Shown: one piece after another, positions 6,602-16,940 of the stretch
How positions within the stretch are numbered: position 1 is the stretch's first letter
Layout: the number at the start of each line of letters is the position of its first letter
Assembly: GCF_900110965.1 (NCBI RefSeq)
Contig: NZ_FOFO01000026.1
Coordinates: 1-42,746, forward strand
Origin: Ectothiorhodospira magna
Lineage (GTDB): Bacteria; Pseudomonadota; Gammaproteobacteria; Ectothiorhodospirales; Ectothiorhodospiraceae
Length of the DNA stretch: 42,746 nucleotides
Direction of reading: 5' to 3'
Notes under the pieces: generated by a model
The model's input: the letters and a program-made list of their open reading frames with translations, nothing else
What the model was told of the DNA's origin: nothing
The model's database searches: none
Translations under genes and position numbers: made by a program

Positions 6602-7996
6602 TCACAAGGTGCGTTGATGCTGGGCGTTGGCCAGCCGGATCAGATCCCGGCGCCGGGCCTTGAGATCAGCGCTGGGGGGCAGGGGCAAAAAGGCCACCGG
6701 TACCATGAAGGGGTTGAGCCGTTCCCGCAGCCACCCCTGCAGGGCTTTTGTGTTCAGTGGGCCGGTGGACTGGATGAACGCCACCGGACGCTGCCCGAAT
6801 TCCGGGTCCTGGCGAGGGACCACCACGGCCTGAACAATATCGGGATGGTCATGTAAATGCTGTTCGATGATTTCCGGCTGAATATTTTCCCCGCCGCTGA
6901 TGAACTGGTTGTCCAGGCGACCTGTCACGGTAAACTGCCCCCGGTCCCAACGGCCCAGATCACGGGTATGAAACCAGCCATCTGCATCGGTGGCCGGGAC
7001 CAGATGACCCCCTTGCCGGTATCCCATGAACAGGGTATCGCCACGGACCAGGATTTCCTGGTCATGGTTCAGGTGACATTCCCGGTGGGGTAGAATCCGG
7101 GCCGCCGCCTGTGGAGGCTGGGTGATGACCTGGGCAGTCATTTCCGTCAGGCCATAACTGGTCCAGCAGGGCAGTCCGTGTTCAGCGGCGGTTGCCAGCA
7201 AGGTTTCCCGGACTGGTCCTCCACCCAGCAGCAGACATTCAAGGCGGGGAAGCGGGGCGCTTTGCTGGAGTAGCCGATAAAGTTGGGTTTCCACCATGGA
7301 GACATGGGTGACTGCCATGTGCAGCAAAAAGCCCGCATCCTCGGCCCGGCCATCCAGCACCAGGGCGGCGCCTCCCATCAGGCAGCGGAATACGATGGCC
7401 AGCCCCCCTATATGGTAGGTGGGCAGGGACAGCAGATAACGGTGCCCCGGCACCAGCGGGATCTGGGTTGCTGATCCGGCGGCACTGTAGACATGGTTGG
7501 GGTAACGGTGTACGGCAATCCTGGGCTGGCCAGTGGAGCCGGAGGTGAAGATCCCGCTGCAGGGCGCATGGGCTGGAAACTGCAGGCAAGTGCCATGATC
7601 AGCCCTGTCCGGGTCGGTGTGGACCCTGGGCTGTCCTGTGGGGCAGGGGTGTTGCCCCGGTTCCTGGAGCAGCCAGCCGATGCCCTGGTGCTCGAGTATA
7701 TGGGTCAGGGTCCCCATGGGCAGGGCTGGATTGACCGGCAACAGACAGGCGCCGCTGCGCATGATGGCCAGCAGGTCGATGATGCCGGGCAGACTGGAAC
7801 GGGTACGCAGGGCCACCCAGTCTCCAGGCCGGATGCCGGCCAGCCGCAGGATGTCGGCCCGTCGTGAAACCTGGGTTTCCAGCTCGGCAAAGGTGACCCT
7901 CATTCCGGGGGTGAGTATTGCCGGTGCCTGGGGGTGCTGGCCACTGGCCTGGTGCAGCAGGCAAGGCAGGTCGGGGTGGGAAGAGATGTGACTCAT
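6602..7996 (-). CDS. menE: o-Succinylbenzoate-CoA ligase
   Basis: Adenylate-forming enzyme that activates o-succinylbenzoate to its CoA thioester. The 464-residue protein has the ANL-family motifs in order: phosphate loop FTSGSTGQPRIAVH, aromatic/A5 region TSYGLTEMTAQ, A7 HTRDLGRWDRGQ, A8 hinge LDNQFISGGENIQPEIIEQH, and a C-terminal A10 lysine in ADLKARRRDL. The start at 7996 (MSHISSHPD) is chosen because its ATG overlaps the menC TGA in an ATGA arrangement, which implies translational coupling. An upstream in-frame start would run into menC. Length is normal for MenE. Confidence 0.93.
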   Translation of the reverse strand: MSHISSHPDLPCLLHQASGQHPQAPAILTPGMRVTFAELETQVSRRADILRLAGIRPGDWVALRTRSSLPGIIDLLAIMRSGACLLPVNPALPMGTLTHILEHQGIGWLLQEPGQHPCPTGQPRVHTDPDRADHGTCLQFPAHAPCSGIFTSGSTGQPRIAVHRYPNHVYSAAGSATQIPLVPGHRYLLSLPTYHIGGLAIVFRCLMGGAALVLDGRAEDAGFLLHMAVTHVSMVETQLYRLLQQSAPLPRLECLLLGGGPVRETLLATAAEHGLPCWTSYGLTEMTAQVITQPPQAAARILPHRECHLNHDQEILVRGDTLFMGYRQGGHLVPATDADGWFHTRDLGRWDRGQFTVTGRLDNQFISGGENIQPEIIEQHLHDHPDIVQAVVVPRQDPEFGQRPVAFIQSTGPLNTKALQGWLRERLNPFMVPVAFLPLPPSADLKARRRDLIRLANAQHQRTL

Positions 7997-8997
7997 GGAA
8001 AATGACCAAATGACCCAAGGCGGGAGGCCTTGACTACGGGCAGGTTGCGCCATTCAGGCTGACTGGCAATGGGCTGTAGTAATGCCTCACCGAATATAGC
8101 GAATGTATCCAGCCCTTGCGCACCTTCCAGGCCCCAGTGATGAACCAGTCGGGCATAAAGGTCCAGAGTGAGGTTGCTTTCATAGGCGGCACTGAGGACC
8201 ACGGCAAGGCGTCGGCTTCTGGCCTGGCGCAGTAAGGACTGGCAGCGCTTGAAGCCTGTGAGCATGGGTTTGATGACCAGTGCCCCCAGACCGGGGGTAT
8301 GCAGATCAGGATCCGGGTGTTCCCGAAGGGTTTCATCCCAGGCGAAGGGGACGCCGGTACTGGCCCACCAGTGTCGATAGTCACTGCCAGCCCGCAGGGG
8401 TTCCTCCACAAACTGTATCCGCCGCCGGTCGATGGTGCCACAGATCATCACCGCCTGATCCAGGGTCCAGGAACGGTTGGCATCCAGACGCAGCCACTGG
8501 TGCTCGCCGAGCCGGGCGGTGATCTGACGAATCCGCTGGATGTCCGTTGCCGGGTCATCCTGTCCTACCTTGAGCTTGAGGCAGGTGCAATCCGGGGATG
8601 GGGTGATATCCAGGTCATCATTGTGACGGATCAGTCGACAGCGGGGCACCGCCGTGGGGGGCGGCAATGTCCGGGTCCATTGTTGCAGACCACTTTCCAG
8701 GCCAAAGCAGACTTCCGGGGCCGTGTCTGGCGGCAGGTCGTGCAGCCGTTGCGGTAACGGCTGCCGCCGGGCCATGATGTTCCGAAGCTGGTCCAGGCAC
8801 TGATCCAGGGTCGCAGCACTAAAACCGGGCAGGGGGCTGATCTCGGACCAGCAGCTGGCGTGCTGCGGGTGACACCATTCCAGCAGCAGCCCCTCCCGTC
8901 GGGTCAGGCGGTGTCCCGGCAGGATCAGGGGCTGACGCAGGGCAAGGGAAAACCGCCACAGCCGGATATCAGGGTGGCAGGCGATGGCGGCCTGCAT
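7993..8997 (-). CDS. menC: o-Succinylbenzoate synthase
   Basis: Enolase-superfamily enzyme that dehydrates SHCHC to o-succinylbenzoate. The 334-residue protein keeps the active-site series: the lysine pair in LKLKVGQDD, metal ligands in LRLDANRSW, FVEEPLRAG and FAWDETLRE, and the second catalytic lysine in LVIKPMLTGF. It matches proteobacterial MenC in size. Its start ATG shares one base with the menB stop (TGATG) and its stop overlaps the menE start, so the three genes are translationally linked. Confidence 0.92.
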   Translation of the reverse strand: MQAAIACHPDIRLWRFSLALRQPLILPGHRLTRREGLLLEWCHPQHASCWSEISPLPGFSAATLDQCLDQLRNIMARRQPLPQRLHDLPPDTAPEVCFGLESGLQQWTRTLPPPTAVPRCRLIRHNDDLDITPSPDCTCLKLKVGQDDPATDIQRIRQITARLGEHQWLRLDANRSWTLDQAVMICGTIDRRRIQFVEEPLRAGSDYRHWWASTGVPFAWDETLREHPDPDLHTPGLGALVIKPMLTGFKRCQSLLRQARSRRLAVVLSAAYESNLTLDLYARLVHHWGLEGAQGLDTFAIFGEALLQPIASQPEWRNLPVVKASRLGSFGHFP

Positions 8998-9848
8998 CAG
9001 GGCTGGCGTCTGAACTTGCTAAAATCCGGGGGACGCTTTTCCAGATAGGCATTGCGGCCTTCTTGTCCCTCCTCGGTCATGTAGAAAAGCATGGTGGCAT
9101 TGCCCGCCAGTTCCTGAATACCGGCCTGTCCATCCACACCGGCATTGAACGCAGATTTGAGCATCCGCAGGGCAATGGGGGAATGCTCCAGAATCCGGCG
9201 GCACCAGGTCACGGTTTCCTGCTCCAGTTGTGCCAGCGGGACCACGGTATTGACCAGTCCCATGTCCAGTGCCGCCTGGGCATCGTACTGCCGGCACAGG
9301 AACCAGATTTCCCGTGCCTTTTTCTGCCCCACCACGCTGGCCATGTAGCTGGCACCAAAGCCGCCATCAAAGGAACCCACCTTGGGGCCGGTCTGGCCAA
9401 AGCGGGCATTATCGGCGGCAATGGTCAGATCGCAGATCAGGTGCAGCACATGGCCGCCGCCGATGGCGTAGCCAGCCACCATGGCAATCACCGGCTTGGG
9501 ACAGGAGCGGATTTCCTTTTGCAGGTCCAGCACATTGAGGTGATGTACCCCCTGTTCATCCTGATAGCCCGAATCCCCCCGGACCCGTTGGTCACCACCG
9601 GAACAAAAGGCCAGATCGCCCTGGCCGGTGAGAATGATCACGCCGATATTTTCGTCAAAACGGGCATCGGCCAGAGCCTGACGCAGTTCCTTGATGGTGC
9701 GTGGACGAAAGGCATTGCGAACCTCAGGCCGGTTGATGGTGATTTTGGCAATGCCTTCGGCCTTGTGATAGAGGATGTCCGCATCAGGGATCGAATGGTC
9801 CTCCCAGGTCAGGGCGGGGATGATGGTGTCGGTAGATGTTGTGGTCAT
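8997..9848 (-). CDS. menB: 1,4-Dihydroxy-2-naphthoyl-CoA synthase
   Basis: Crotonase-fold enzyme that closes the second ring, turning o-succinylbenzoyl-CoA into 1,4-dihydroxy-2-naphthoyl-CoA. The 283-residue sequence has [20 protein letters not shown], the oxyanion-hole segment [30 protein letters not shown], and the MenB-specific [20 protein letters not shown]. The tail [12 protein letters not shown] is typical of MenB. The start overlaps the menH stop by 4 bases (ATGA). Assignment is very secure. Confidence 0.96.
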   Translation of the reverse strand: MTTTSTDTIIPALTWEDHSIPDADILYHKAEGIAKITINRPEVRNAFRPRTIKELRQALADARFDENIGVIILTGQGDLAFCSGGDQRVRGDSGYQDEQGVHHLNVLDLQKEIRSCPKPVIAMVAGYAIGGGHVLHLICDLTIAADNARFGQTGPKVGSFDGGFGASYMASVVGQKKAREIWFLCRQYDAQAALDMGLVNTVVPLAQLEQETVTWCRRILEHSPIALRMLKSAFNAGVDGQAGIQELAGNATMLFYMTEEGQEGRNAYLEKRPPDFSKFRRQP

Positions 9849-10648
9849 GGATTCATGCTCGTTGAAAAAAGTCCAGGGCAGTCATGGCGCCGGATGACGG
9901 CGGCCACCCGATGGGGCGCCTGAGCGTGGCAGTTATGCCCCAGACCGTCCAGTTTAACAAGTTCAAACCTGGGGCAGGTCCGGGTTAAATCCTGGCCCAA
10001 TGCGGTAAATTTGGTATCCCGACTGCCGGCAATAAAGACACAAGGACAGCTCAGCCGGGCCAGGCCGGGCCGCAGGTTCGGCTGTCTGCCCAGTCCGGCG
10101 GCCTGTAGTACCTGGGCCAGGGCCGTGGGATCTTGCCGGGACCGGACACGGATGAAATCTGCTCGACGTTGGGGCGTCAGGTCGGCAAATACAGGCTGCT
10201 GATACCAGTCTGCCAGCACTGCGGGCCAGGGATCCTGGGTGAACCGTTTGACCCAGAGGGCATCCTGTTGGCGGCGGGTTCGCCGTGCCCACCGGGTTTC
10301 CAGTCCAGGATGGGCGCCTTCGAGAATCAGGGCGGCAATGCGCTCAGGATGTTCAATCGCCAGCCGGGCAGCAATACGCCCCCCCATGGAGTAGCCGGCC
10401 AGGATAAACCGTGGAGGCAGTTGGGGGGCCAGCTGTTGCCAGCACCAGTGACAGTAATCGGTAAAGGTCAGCCGGGGTGGGAGTGGCTGTCCCCCATGAC
10501 CCGGTAGATCAGGCCGCAGGCAGTGATACTGGTCCGACAGATATTGCGCCGTGGATGCCCAGTCGTCCCCACTGCCCATGAAACCGTGGAGCAGCACCAG
10601 AACCGGGCGCTGATGCCAGGAGGAGGGAGCAGGGGCCTTATTCCTCAA
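9845..10648 (-). CDS. menH: SHCHC synthase, alpha/beta hydrolase
   Basis: Probable 2-succinyl-6-hydroxy-2,4-cyclohexadiene-1-carboxylate synthase, which eliminates pyruvate from the MenD product. The 267-residue alpha/beta-hydrolase has [13 protein letters not shown] (oxyanion region), the nucleophile elbow [15 protein letters not shown], the acid in [10 protein letters not shown], and the histidine in [13 protein letters not shown], matching MenH spacing. The start appears to be TTG at 10646-10648, inside the last 11 bases of menD; no ATG or GTG fits ahead of the conserved LVLLHG strand. Overlaps with both neighbours support its place in the pathway. Confidence 0.9.
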   Translation of the reverse strand: MRNKAPAPSSWHQRPVLVLLHGFMGSGDDWASTAQYLSDQYHCLRPDLPGHGGQPLPPRLTFTDYCHWCWQQLAPQLPPRFILAGYSMGGRIAARLAIEHPERIAALILEGAHPGLETRWARRTRRQQDALWVKRFTQDPWPAVLADWYQQPVFADLTPQRRADFIRVRSRQDPTALAQVLQAAGLGRQPNLRPGLARLSCPCVFIAGSRDTKFTALGQDLTRTCPRFELVKLDGLGHNCHAQAPHRVAAVIRRHDCPGLFSTSMNP

Positions 10649-12329
10649 AGCGGACTTCTTCCAGAGTCTTGATCAATCCCCGGATAATCCGGCTGCTTTG
10701 ATTGGAGGGGAAGTTCAGCTCAATGAGGGTGGCATCTCCCCGACGACAGGCCTCGGTGTAAGCCTTCTGGAATGCGCCGGCAGAGTCGGGATTGGCGTAG
10801 ATCAGTCCGAACAGGGTGGCGGCATTGCGAAACGTCAGGCCGTGGGGGAGCTGGAAGAAGGACTGGAAATGATCCTTGTGTGCTGCAGCCGGCAGCAGGT
10901 TGAAGATACCGCCACCATCATTGTTGAGCACCACGATCACCAGTGGATGAGGGCTGCGGGCGGCCAGGGCCAGGCTGTTGAGGTCATGGAGCAGGGACAG
11001 ATCCCCCAGCAGCAGGGTGGCCCCGGCGGGATGCCCCGTGGCCAGTCCGGCGGCCGTGGCCACCAGGCCATCAATGCCGCTGGCTCCCCGATTGGTGATA
11101 CAGCGATTGCCCCGACCGGGTCGGGCCACCATATCCAGCAGACGGATGCTCAGACTGTTGCCGGGGAGCAGCAGCATGTCGTCGGGGATGGTGTCGGTGA
11201 TGACCCGGGCGGCAGCCGGTTCCGAGAAGGGGTAGGTCAGGGCCAGTTCCAGTTGTTCGATCACCTGGGCCTGCAGGGGGGCAATACCCAGATCCCCCTG
11301 AACGGGTATTTTGAGCTGACTGCAAAATTCCGGGATCGAAGCCTGAATCTGTAGCGCCCGACGCTCCGGGTCCAGACCGTCCTCATGGGGACTCACCAGC
11401 CAGTGCCGGCCCTGAAAATCCGCCAGCCATTGATTCAGACGGCGACTGGTGAGGCGGCCACCGAATTGAATCACCTGATTCATGGCCTTGAGCCGGCGTC
11501 TGATGTGGGTCACCGTCAGCAGCAGATCCGGGTGGGGCAGGATGCAGGGGTGGTCTTGCAATCGCAGCTGGCTGCCGATGTCCGCCAGAATTGGCACATG
11601 GTAATCCCTTGCCACCATCAGCACCGCTTCTGCTTCTTCGGGGTCCAGCTGTCCGGCCACGAAAATCACCGGCTCCCGGATACGGTGCATGGTGAAACCG
11701 GGAAAGGGATCCGGCGCCGTCACTACAGGTGCCACATCGGACATCCAGGGGCCAAAATCGGCAGATTCCGGGGTGCCGTAGAGGGGATCGCAAAAGGGTA
11801 CATTGAGGTGCACCGGCCCCCGTCCGGGGCCATGCAGGCGGGCCAGGGCCAGATCCAGCTGCTGGGCCAGCCAGCCGCCGGAAAGGGTGATATCCGGTGT
11901 CGGCAGGTTCAGGGCGGCACGGACATGGTGGGAAAAGATACCCGGCTGGACGATGGCCTGATTGGCGCCACAACCCACCAGTTCTTCTGGCCGGTCGGCG
12001 GTGACTGCCACCAGGGGCTGATGGGTCTGGAAGGCTTCCACCAGCGCCGGATGCAGATTGGGCACGGCAGTGCCCGAGGTGGTGATGAGCGCCACTGGCC
12101 GTCGTCGCGCCCGGCACAGCCCCAGCCCCATGAAAGCCAGACCCCGTTCGTCGAAGTGGGTATGCAGCTGCAGTTGGGGGTAAGTATCCTGCAGCCGGAT
12201 GGCCGCCAGGGTCAGGGGCGCACTGCGGCTGCCCGGTGCCAGACAGATGTCGCGGACGCCGTGCTGATACAGGCGAGTGATCAGCAATTGGGCCCAGGCT
12301 TCATTGATATGGGTGAATGTGGCCTGCAT
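10638..12329 (-). CDS. menD: SEPHCHC synthase (thiamine diphosphate enzyme)
   Basis: Thiamine-diphosphate enzyme joining 2-oxoglutarate to isochorismate, the first committed menaquinone step. The 563-residue protein has the MenD N-terminal signature DICLAPGSRSAPLTLAA and HTHFDERGLAFMGLGL, the ALITTSGTAVPNLHPALVEA segment, and the C-terminal cofactor motif LLLGDLSLLHDLNSL followed by LNNDGGGIFNLLP. Length is normal. It starts at the ATG at 12329, 9 bases after the menF stop, and overlaps menH by 11 bases. Confidence 0.95.
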   Translation of the reverse strand: MQATFTHINEAWAQLLITRLYQHGVRDICLAPGSRSAPLTLAAIRLQDTYPQLQLHTHFDERGLAFMGLGLCRARRRPVALITTSGTAVPNLHPALVEAFQTHQPLVAVTADRPEELVGCGANQAIVQPGIFSHHVRAALNLPTPDITLSGGWLAQQLDLALARLHGPGRGPVHLNVPFCDPLYGTPESADFGPWMSDVAPVVTAPDPFPGFTMHRIREPVIFVAGQLDPEEAEAVLMVARDYHVPILADIGSQLRLQDHPCILPHPDLLLTVTHIRRRLKAMNQVIQFGGRLTSRRLNQWLADFQGRHWLVSPHEDGLDPERRALQIQASIPEFCSQLKIPVQGDLGIAPLQAQVIEQLELALTYPFSEPAAARVITDTIPDDMLLLPGNSLSIRLLDMVARPGRGNRCITNRGASGIDGLVATAAGLATGHPAGATLLLGDLSLLHDLNSLALAARSPHPLVIVVLNNDGGGIFNLLPAAAHKDHFQSFFQLPHGLTFRNAATLFGLIYANPDSAGAFQKAYTEACRRGDATLIELNFPSNQSSRIIRGLIKTLEEVRFEE

Positions 12330-12338
12330 GATGAGGGA

Positions 12339-13778
12339 TCAGGACTCCAGGGCAGCAAGGAGGGATTCAATCTTGGCTTCCAGCTCGTTCCATTCTGCCT
12401 CGGCGTCGGAGCCTTCCACGATACCGACACCGGAATAACACAGCAGCCGGTCCCGGTGGAGCAGGGCGGAGCGGATGGCTACGGCAAACTCCGAGCGACG
12501 GGGACAGACCCGGCCCACCACACCACTGTACCAGCCCCGCCGGGTGGTTTCCTGGCGGCTGATGAGCGCCCTGGCCGGGTCTCGGGGAAAGCCACACACT
12601 GCCGGAGTGGGATGCAGGGCCGCCAGCAGTTGATCGTCACGCACACCTTGCCGCAGAGTGGCCCGGATGGGCAGGTAGCGGTGCTGGATACGGTCCAGCT
12701 TGAAGATGCTCGCCTGATCCGGGCCGGTATCGATCCGGGTGACCCAGGGGGCAAGCTGGGTGCGAATGTAGCGGGTCACCAGTTCATGTTCATGGATCAG
12801 CTTGGGATTCTGGCGCAGAATGCGCTCCAGGGCGGCATCTTCCTGGTCGGTGACGCCCCGGCGCACGGTGCCGGCCAGGGACTCGGTAAATACACGGTCA
12901 CCGGTACGACTGAATAACCGCTCCGGGGAACAGCCCATGAACAGCCGTTCCCCGTTTTCCAGCGCAAAGCAGAAACTGCCTGGGTTGCTCTGGTGCCAGC
13001 GTTCCAGGACAAGAAAGGCGGGCAAAGGGGCATTGAGCAACAGGTCCACCCGTCGGGCCAGAACCACTTTGTGCAACTGACCCTGGGCAATCAGGGCCAA
13101 AATGGCGTCGATCTGCTGGCAGCAGGTGTCAAAATCCATGTGATCGATGCGCTGGGCGATGGAGACCGTCGGGGCCAGCATGGGCTGTGCCAGCCTCTGG
13201 CTGAGGCGGTCCAGCATCGTGATCAGCCGGGTTTTGCGGGCCATGAAGTCCCGCCGTGAGTCCGCCAGCAGGTTGACCCCCAGGTGGTACTGCCCTGCCC
13301 GCCGGTTCAGTTCGATGGCTGGCAGGACAAAGCGGGCCGCCGGAAACCCTGTCCAGTCCTCCCGACCGGAGTGTCCATCAAAGGAAAATCCACCGATGAA
13401 GGCGGTGTCCTGATCGCCGATGATGTCGTAGATGCGCTGCCACAGGGCGGCATGGTCATCGGCCCGGCAACTGCTCAGATCGGCGGCCACGCCGACCCCG
13501 GCGATGGTTTCGTCCCCATTGCGGGCCTGCCAGAATCCCCGGCTGCCCGCCGGAGCCGACTGCAGCCAGCGAAATGGATGGGTGGCGGGCACCGGGACAC
13601 TCACATGCAGTAGCCGGTCACCGGGAAAGGACCAGTGCTTGATCCGGTTCAGCAGGGATTTTATCGGGCCGTAAAGGGGAGCGGTGGCGTCATCGCGGTC
13701 GCACCCGGTATCCCGGCCTGGCCCGGCGGTGCCGGGAGGCTGGTGGAGTGATACCGGATATTGACTGACTGATGACAC
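12339..13778 (-). CDS. menF: Isochorismate synthase
   Basis: Chorismate-utilising enzyme making isochorismate, the entry to menaquinone synthesis. The catalytic C-terminal half has KVVLARRVDLLLNAP, FMGCSPERLFSRTGDRVFTE, SLAGTVRRGV, LHPTPAVCGFPRDPA, RGWYSGVVG and a closing LCYSGVGIVEGSDAEAEWNE, the metal-binding and active-site glutamates of the family. I prefer the GTG at 13776-13778, preceded by CAGGGGACGTGCC, giving 479 residues; an in-frame ATG at 13877 would add 33 residues of low-complexity, arginine-rich sequence. It is the first gene of the block, so the operon promoter should lie between 13780 and clpB. PchA- or EntC-type enzymes have similar motifs, but the linkage decides for MenF. 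Confidence 0.92.
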   Translation of the reverse strand: MSSVSQYPVSLHQPPGTAGPGRDTGCDRDDATAPLYGPIKSLLNRIKHWSFPGDRLLHVSVPVPATHPFRWLQSAPAGSRGFWQARNGDETIAGVGVAADLSSCRADDHAALWQRIYDIIGDQDTAFIGGFSFDGHSGREDWTGFPAARFVLPAIELNRRAGQYHLGVNLLADSRRDFMARKTRLITMLDRLSQRLAQPMLAPTVSIAQRIDHMDFDTCCQQIDAILALIAQGQLHKVVLARRVDLLLNAPLPAFLVLERWHQSNPGSFCFALENGERLFMGCSPERLFSRTGDRVFTESLAGTVRRGVTDQEDAALERILRQNPKLIHEHELVTRYIRTQLAPWVTRIDTGPDQASIFKLDRIQHRYLPIRATLRQGVRDDQLLAALHPTPAVCGFPRDPARALISRQETTRRGWYSGVVGRVCPRRSEFAVAIRSALLHRDRLLCYSGVGIVEGSDAEAEWNELEAKIESLLAALES

Positions 13779-13924
13779 GGCACGTCCCCTGCACAAATGA
13801 CCGGCCCTGGATGAAGGCGGGTCATGACTGATCGATCTCAATGATGCCACGGGTGGAGCATGTGGTGATTTTCTCACGAGACGGGAGGGCTACGCCCGTG
13901 TATATGCTTATATGGACTTGCGCG

Positions 13925-13953
13925 CTTGAAAGCCCACCGCGCCAGCCCAATAT
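13925..13953 (+). promoter_or_regulatory. Sigma-32 (heat-shock) promoter of clpB
   Basis: CTTGAAA at 13925-13931, a 14-base spacer, and CCCAATAT at 13946-13953 match the RpoH consensus (CTTGAAA, 13-17 bases, CCCCATnT) with one mismatch. It lies about 40 bases before the clpB ATG. A near-identical arrangement stands before htpG. Confidence 0.8.
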
Positions 13954-13993
13954 CCCGGATTAATCTGACATATTACCAAGGGGTTTTGCCACC

Positions 13994-16579
13994 ATGCGCA
14001 TGGACAAATTTACCAGCAAGTTTCAGTTGGCCCTGGCCGATGCCCAGTCCCTGGCGGTGGGTCTGGATCATCAGATGATTGAGCCGGTTCACCTGATGAT
14101 CGCCCTGCTGGATCAGGACGGTGGATCGGTTCGCCCCCTGCTGGCCCAGTCCGGTGTCAATGTGAATATGCTCCGTTCCCAGTTGGGGGAGGCTCTGGAG
14201 CGCCTGCCCAGGGTGGAGGGGGCTGCCGGCGATTTGCATATTTCCAATGACCTGGGCCGCCTGTTGAACCTGTGTGACAAACTGGCCCAGGATCGCAAGG
14301 ATCAGTTTATTTCTTCGGAGCTGTTTGTGGTGGCGGCCCTGGATCATCAGGGGCAACTGGGGGAATTGCTGCGCCGGACCGGGGCTGTCAAGGGGCGTAT
14401 CGATCAGGCCATTGATGACCTGCGGGGCGGTCAGCGGGTGGATGATCCCAATGCGGAGGATCAACGCAAAGCCCTGGAAAAATACACCATCGACCTCACC
14501 GAGCGGGCTGAACAGGGCAAGCTGGACCCGGTGATCGGGCGGGACGAGGAAATTCGTCGGGCGATCCAGGTATTGCAGCGGCGGACCAAGAACAACCCGG
14601 TTTTCATCGGCGAGCCGGGGGTGGGCAAAACCGCCATCGTGGAAGGATTGGCCCAGCGTATCGTGGACGGTGAGGTGCCTGAGGGACTCAAGGGACGCCG
14701 TCTGCTGTCCCTGGATATGGGGTCGCTCATTGCTGGTGCCAAGTTTCGGGGCGATTTTGAAGAACGGCTCAAGGCGGTACTCAGTGATCTGGCCAAGCAG
14801 GAGGGGCGGGTGATCCTGTTCATCGACGAGTTGCATACCATGGTGGGCGCCGGCAAGGCAGAGGGGTCCATGGATGCGGGCAATATGCTCAAACCGGCCC
14901 TGGCCAGGGGAGAACTGCACTGTATTGGCGCCACCACTGTGGATGAATACCGCAAGTATGTGGAAAAGGACGCGGCCCTGGAGCGGCGTTTTCAAAAAGT
15001 GATGGTCAAAGAGCCCAACGTGGAGGACACCATCGCCATTTTGCGGGGCCTCAAGGAGCGTTATGAGGTGCATCATGGGGTCGAAATTACCGATCCGGCC
15101 ATTGTGGCCGCCGCCACCTTGTCCCATCGTTATATTTCCGATCGTCAACTGCCGGACAAGGCCATCGACCTGGTGGACGAAGCTGCCAGTCGCATCCGCA
15201 TGGAGATCGACTCCAAACCGGAAAGCATGGACCGTCTGGAGCGGCGCATGATCCAGCTCAAGATCGAACGGGAGGCCCTGAAAAAGGAGTCTGATGAAGG
15301 GTCCATCAAGCGTCTGGAGGCACTGGAAGAGGAAATCATCCGTCTGGAACGGGAATATCTGGACCTGGACGAGATCTGGAAAGCGGAAAAGGCTGCCCTT
15401 TCCGGCACCGCCGCCATCAAGGAAGAACTGGAGCGGGCCAGGCTGGAACTGGAAACCGCCCGCCGGGCCGGAGATCTGGGGCGCATGTCCGAATTGCAAT
15501 ATGGCCGGATTCCTGAGCTGGAACGGCAACTGGACATGGCGGCCCAGGCAGAAATGCACGAGATGCGACTGTTGCGCAACAAGGTCACCCACGAAGAGAT
15601 TGCCGAGGTGGTGTCCCGTTGGACCGGCATCCCGGTTGCCAAAATGCTGGAAGGGGAGCGAGACAAGCTGCTGCGCATGGAAGCCGTGCTCACCTGCCGG
15701 GTGGTGGGGCAGGACGAAGCCGTGGGGGCCGTGGCCAATGCCATCCGCAGGGCCCGGGCGGGGCTTTCCGATCCCAACCGTCCCAATGGTTCGTTTCTGT
15801 TTCTGGGGCCTACCGGGGTGGGCAAGACCGAATTGACCAAGGCGCTGGCGGCGTTCCTGTTCGATACCGAGGAGGCCATGGTGCGTATCGACATGTCGGA
15901 ATTCATGGAAAAACACGCCGTGGCCCGGCTCATCGGTGCGCCTCCAGGGTATGTGGGCTACGAGGAAGGGGGCTATCTGACCGAATCAGTCCGGCGCAGG
16001 CCCTATTCGGTGATCCTGCTGGATGAGGTGGAAAAGGCCCATCCGGATGTGTTCAACGTGCTGTTACAGGTGCTCGATGATGGCCGTCTCACCGATGGTC
16101 AGGGGCGCACCGTGGATTTTCGCAACAGTGTCATCGTCATGACGTCCAACCTGGGATCGCAACTGATTCAGGAGATGGCCGGCGAGGAACATTACGAGGA
16201 AATGAAGGCCGCGGTGATGGAGGAAGTGGGCAGCCATTTTCGTCCTGAGTTCATTAACAGGGTGGACGAGGTGGTGGTCTTTCATCCCCTGGGGCGGGAG
16301 CAGATCCGGGCCATCACCACCATTCAGCTGGAATACCTGCGCCAGCGACTGGCAGAGCGGGATTTGCAGTTGTCAGTGTCTCAGCCGGCTCTGGACCGTC
16401 TGGGAGAAGCCGGGTTTGATCCGGTCTACGGGGCAAGGCCGCTCAAGCGGGCCATCCAGCAGCAACTGGAAAATCCGTTGGCCGAGCGCATCCTGCGGGG
16501 CGAGTATGGTCCGGGCGCCGTGGTCACGGTGGATTGCAGCACCGATGGCCTGATGTTTACCGGGGGTCACGCCGATTAA
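13994..16579 (+). CDS. clpB: ATP-dependent disaggregase ClpB
   Basis: Hsp100 chaperone that rescues aggregated proteins together with DnaK. The 861-residue protein has the N-terminal Clp repeat domain, a first AAA+ module (Walker [18 protein letters not shown] near residue 208, Walker [15 protein letters not shown]), a long coiled-coil M-domain (about 405-525, with [20 protein letters not shown] and ERQLDMAAQ) that distinguishes ClpB from ClpA and ClpC, and a second AAA+ module ([44 protein letters not shown]). It starts at 13994 with AAGGGG about 10 bases upstream. Two ATGs lie close together (residues 1 and 3). Confidence 0.97.
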   Translation: MRMDKFTSKFQLALADAQSLAVGLDHQMIEPVHLMIALLDQDGGSVRPLLAQSGVNVNMLRSQLGEALERLPRVEGAAGDLHISNDLGRLLNLCDKLAQDRKDQFISSELFVVAALDHQGQLGELLRRTGAVKGRIDQAIDDLRGGQRVDDPNAEDQRKALEKYTIDLTERAEQGKLDPVIGRDEEIRRAIQVLQRRTKNNPVFIGEPGVGKTAIVEGLAQRIVDGEVPEGLKGRRLLSLDMGSLIAGAKFRGDFEERLKAVLSDLAKQEGRVILFIDELHTMVGAGKAEGSMDAGNMLKPALARGELHCIGATTVDEYRKYVEKDAALERRFQKVMVKEPNVEDTIAILRGLKERYEVHHGVEITDPAIVAAATLSHRYISDRQLPDKAIDLVDEAASRIRMEIDSKPESMDRLERRMIQLKIEREALKKESDEGSIKRLEALEEEIIRLEREYLDLDEIWKAEKAALSGTAAIKEELERARLELETARRAGDLGRMSELQYGRIPELERQLDMAAQAEMHEMRLLRNKVTHEEIAEVVSRWTGIPVAKMLEGERDKLLRMEAVLTCRVVGQDEAVGAVANAIRRARAGLSDPNRPNGSFLFLGPTGVGKTELTKALAAFLFDTEEAMVRIDMSEFMEKHAVARLIGAPPGYVGYEEGGYLTESVRRRPYSVILLDEVEKAHPDVFNVLLQVLDDGRLTDGQGRTVDFRNSVIVMTSNLGSQLIQEMAGEEHYEEMKAAVMEEVGSHFRPEFINRVDEVVVFHPLGREQIRAITTIQLEYLRQRLAERDLQLSVSQPALDRLGEAGFDPVYGARPLKRAIQQQLENPLAERILRGEYGPGAVVTVDCSTDGLMFTGGHAD

Positions 16580-16636
16580 GGCCGGCAAATGGCCCATGGG
16601 CTTTCCCATCCGGTCATTTCGTCATATCCTTTCGCC

Positions 16637-16936
16637 ATGAGCGAAACATTGCAATTATCCGGAACGCTGGTTCAGCAACTGCAGGACGTGCTGGCAAGCC
16701 ATGATCCACGCTGTGGCGACCCCCTGGTTGCGGTTCAGTACATGGCCGCCGTGACCGGGTATCTGCTGGCTTGCCAGCAGGTGCCCGATGACCGGCGCCA
16801 GCAGTTTTTGGGCCAGCTTCAGGAGTTTATGGCCAGTGTCTTTGATGACGTGGTGGCCCAGCAGCGCCAGGTGCCCCCGGAACCGGCCCAGACGCCCCTG
16901 GAAGCCTTTGGCATCTGGCGACCGGGAGACTCGTAG
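16637..16936 (+). CDS. Small hypothetical protein
   Basis: A 99-residue frame from the ATG at 16637 to TAG at 16934-16936. I do not recognise the family. It is soluble, glutamine- and alanine-rich, and predicted largely helical (LVQQLQDVLASHDPR, YMAAVTGYLLACQQV, QFLGQLQEFMASVF), ending in LEAFGIWRPGDS. Codon use resembles its neighbours. It lies 57 bases after clpB and 4 bases before the LysR gene, so it may be co-transcribed with either. The spacing, the absence of an opposing gene and the compact frame argue for a real gene. Confidence 0.65.
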   Translation: MSETLQLSGTLVQQLQDVLASHDPRCGDPLVAVQYMAAVTGYLLACQQVPDDRRQQFLGQLQEFMASVFDDVVAQQRQVPPEPAQTPLEAFGIWRPGDS

Positions 16937-16940
16937 ATCC

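Noticed and set aside
11385-12917. A 510-codon plus-strand open frame across menD and menF
   Set aside because: It crosses two well-identified genes on the other strand and has low-complexity Gly/Gln/His composition.
13973-15916. A 647-codon open frame on the minus strand opposite clpB
   Set aside because: It mirrors the clpB reading frame, is rich in His/Gln/Gly/Pro typical of antisense shadows at high GC, and has no recognisable domain.
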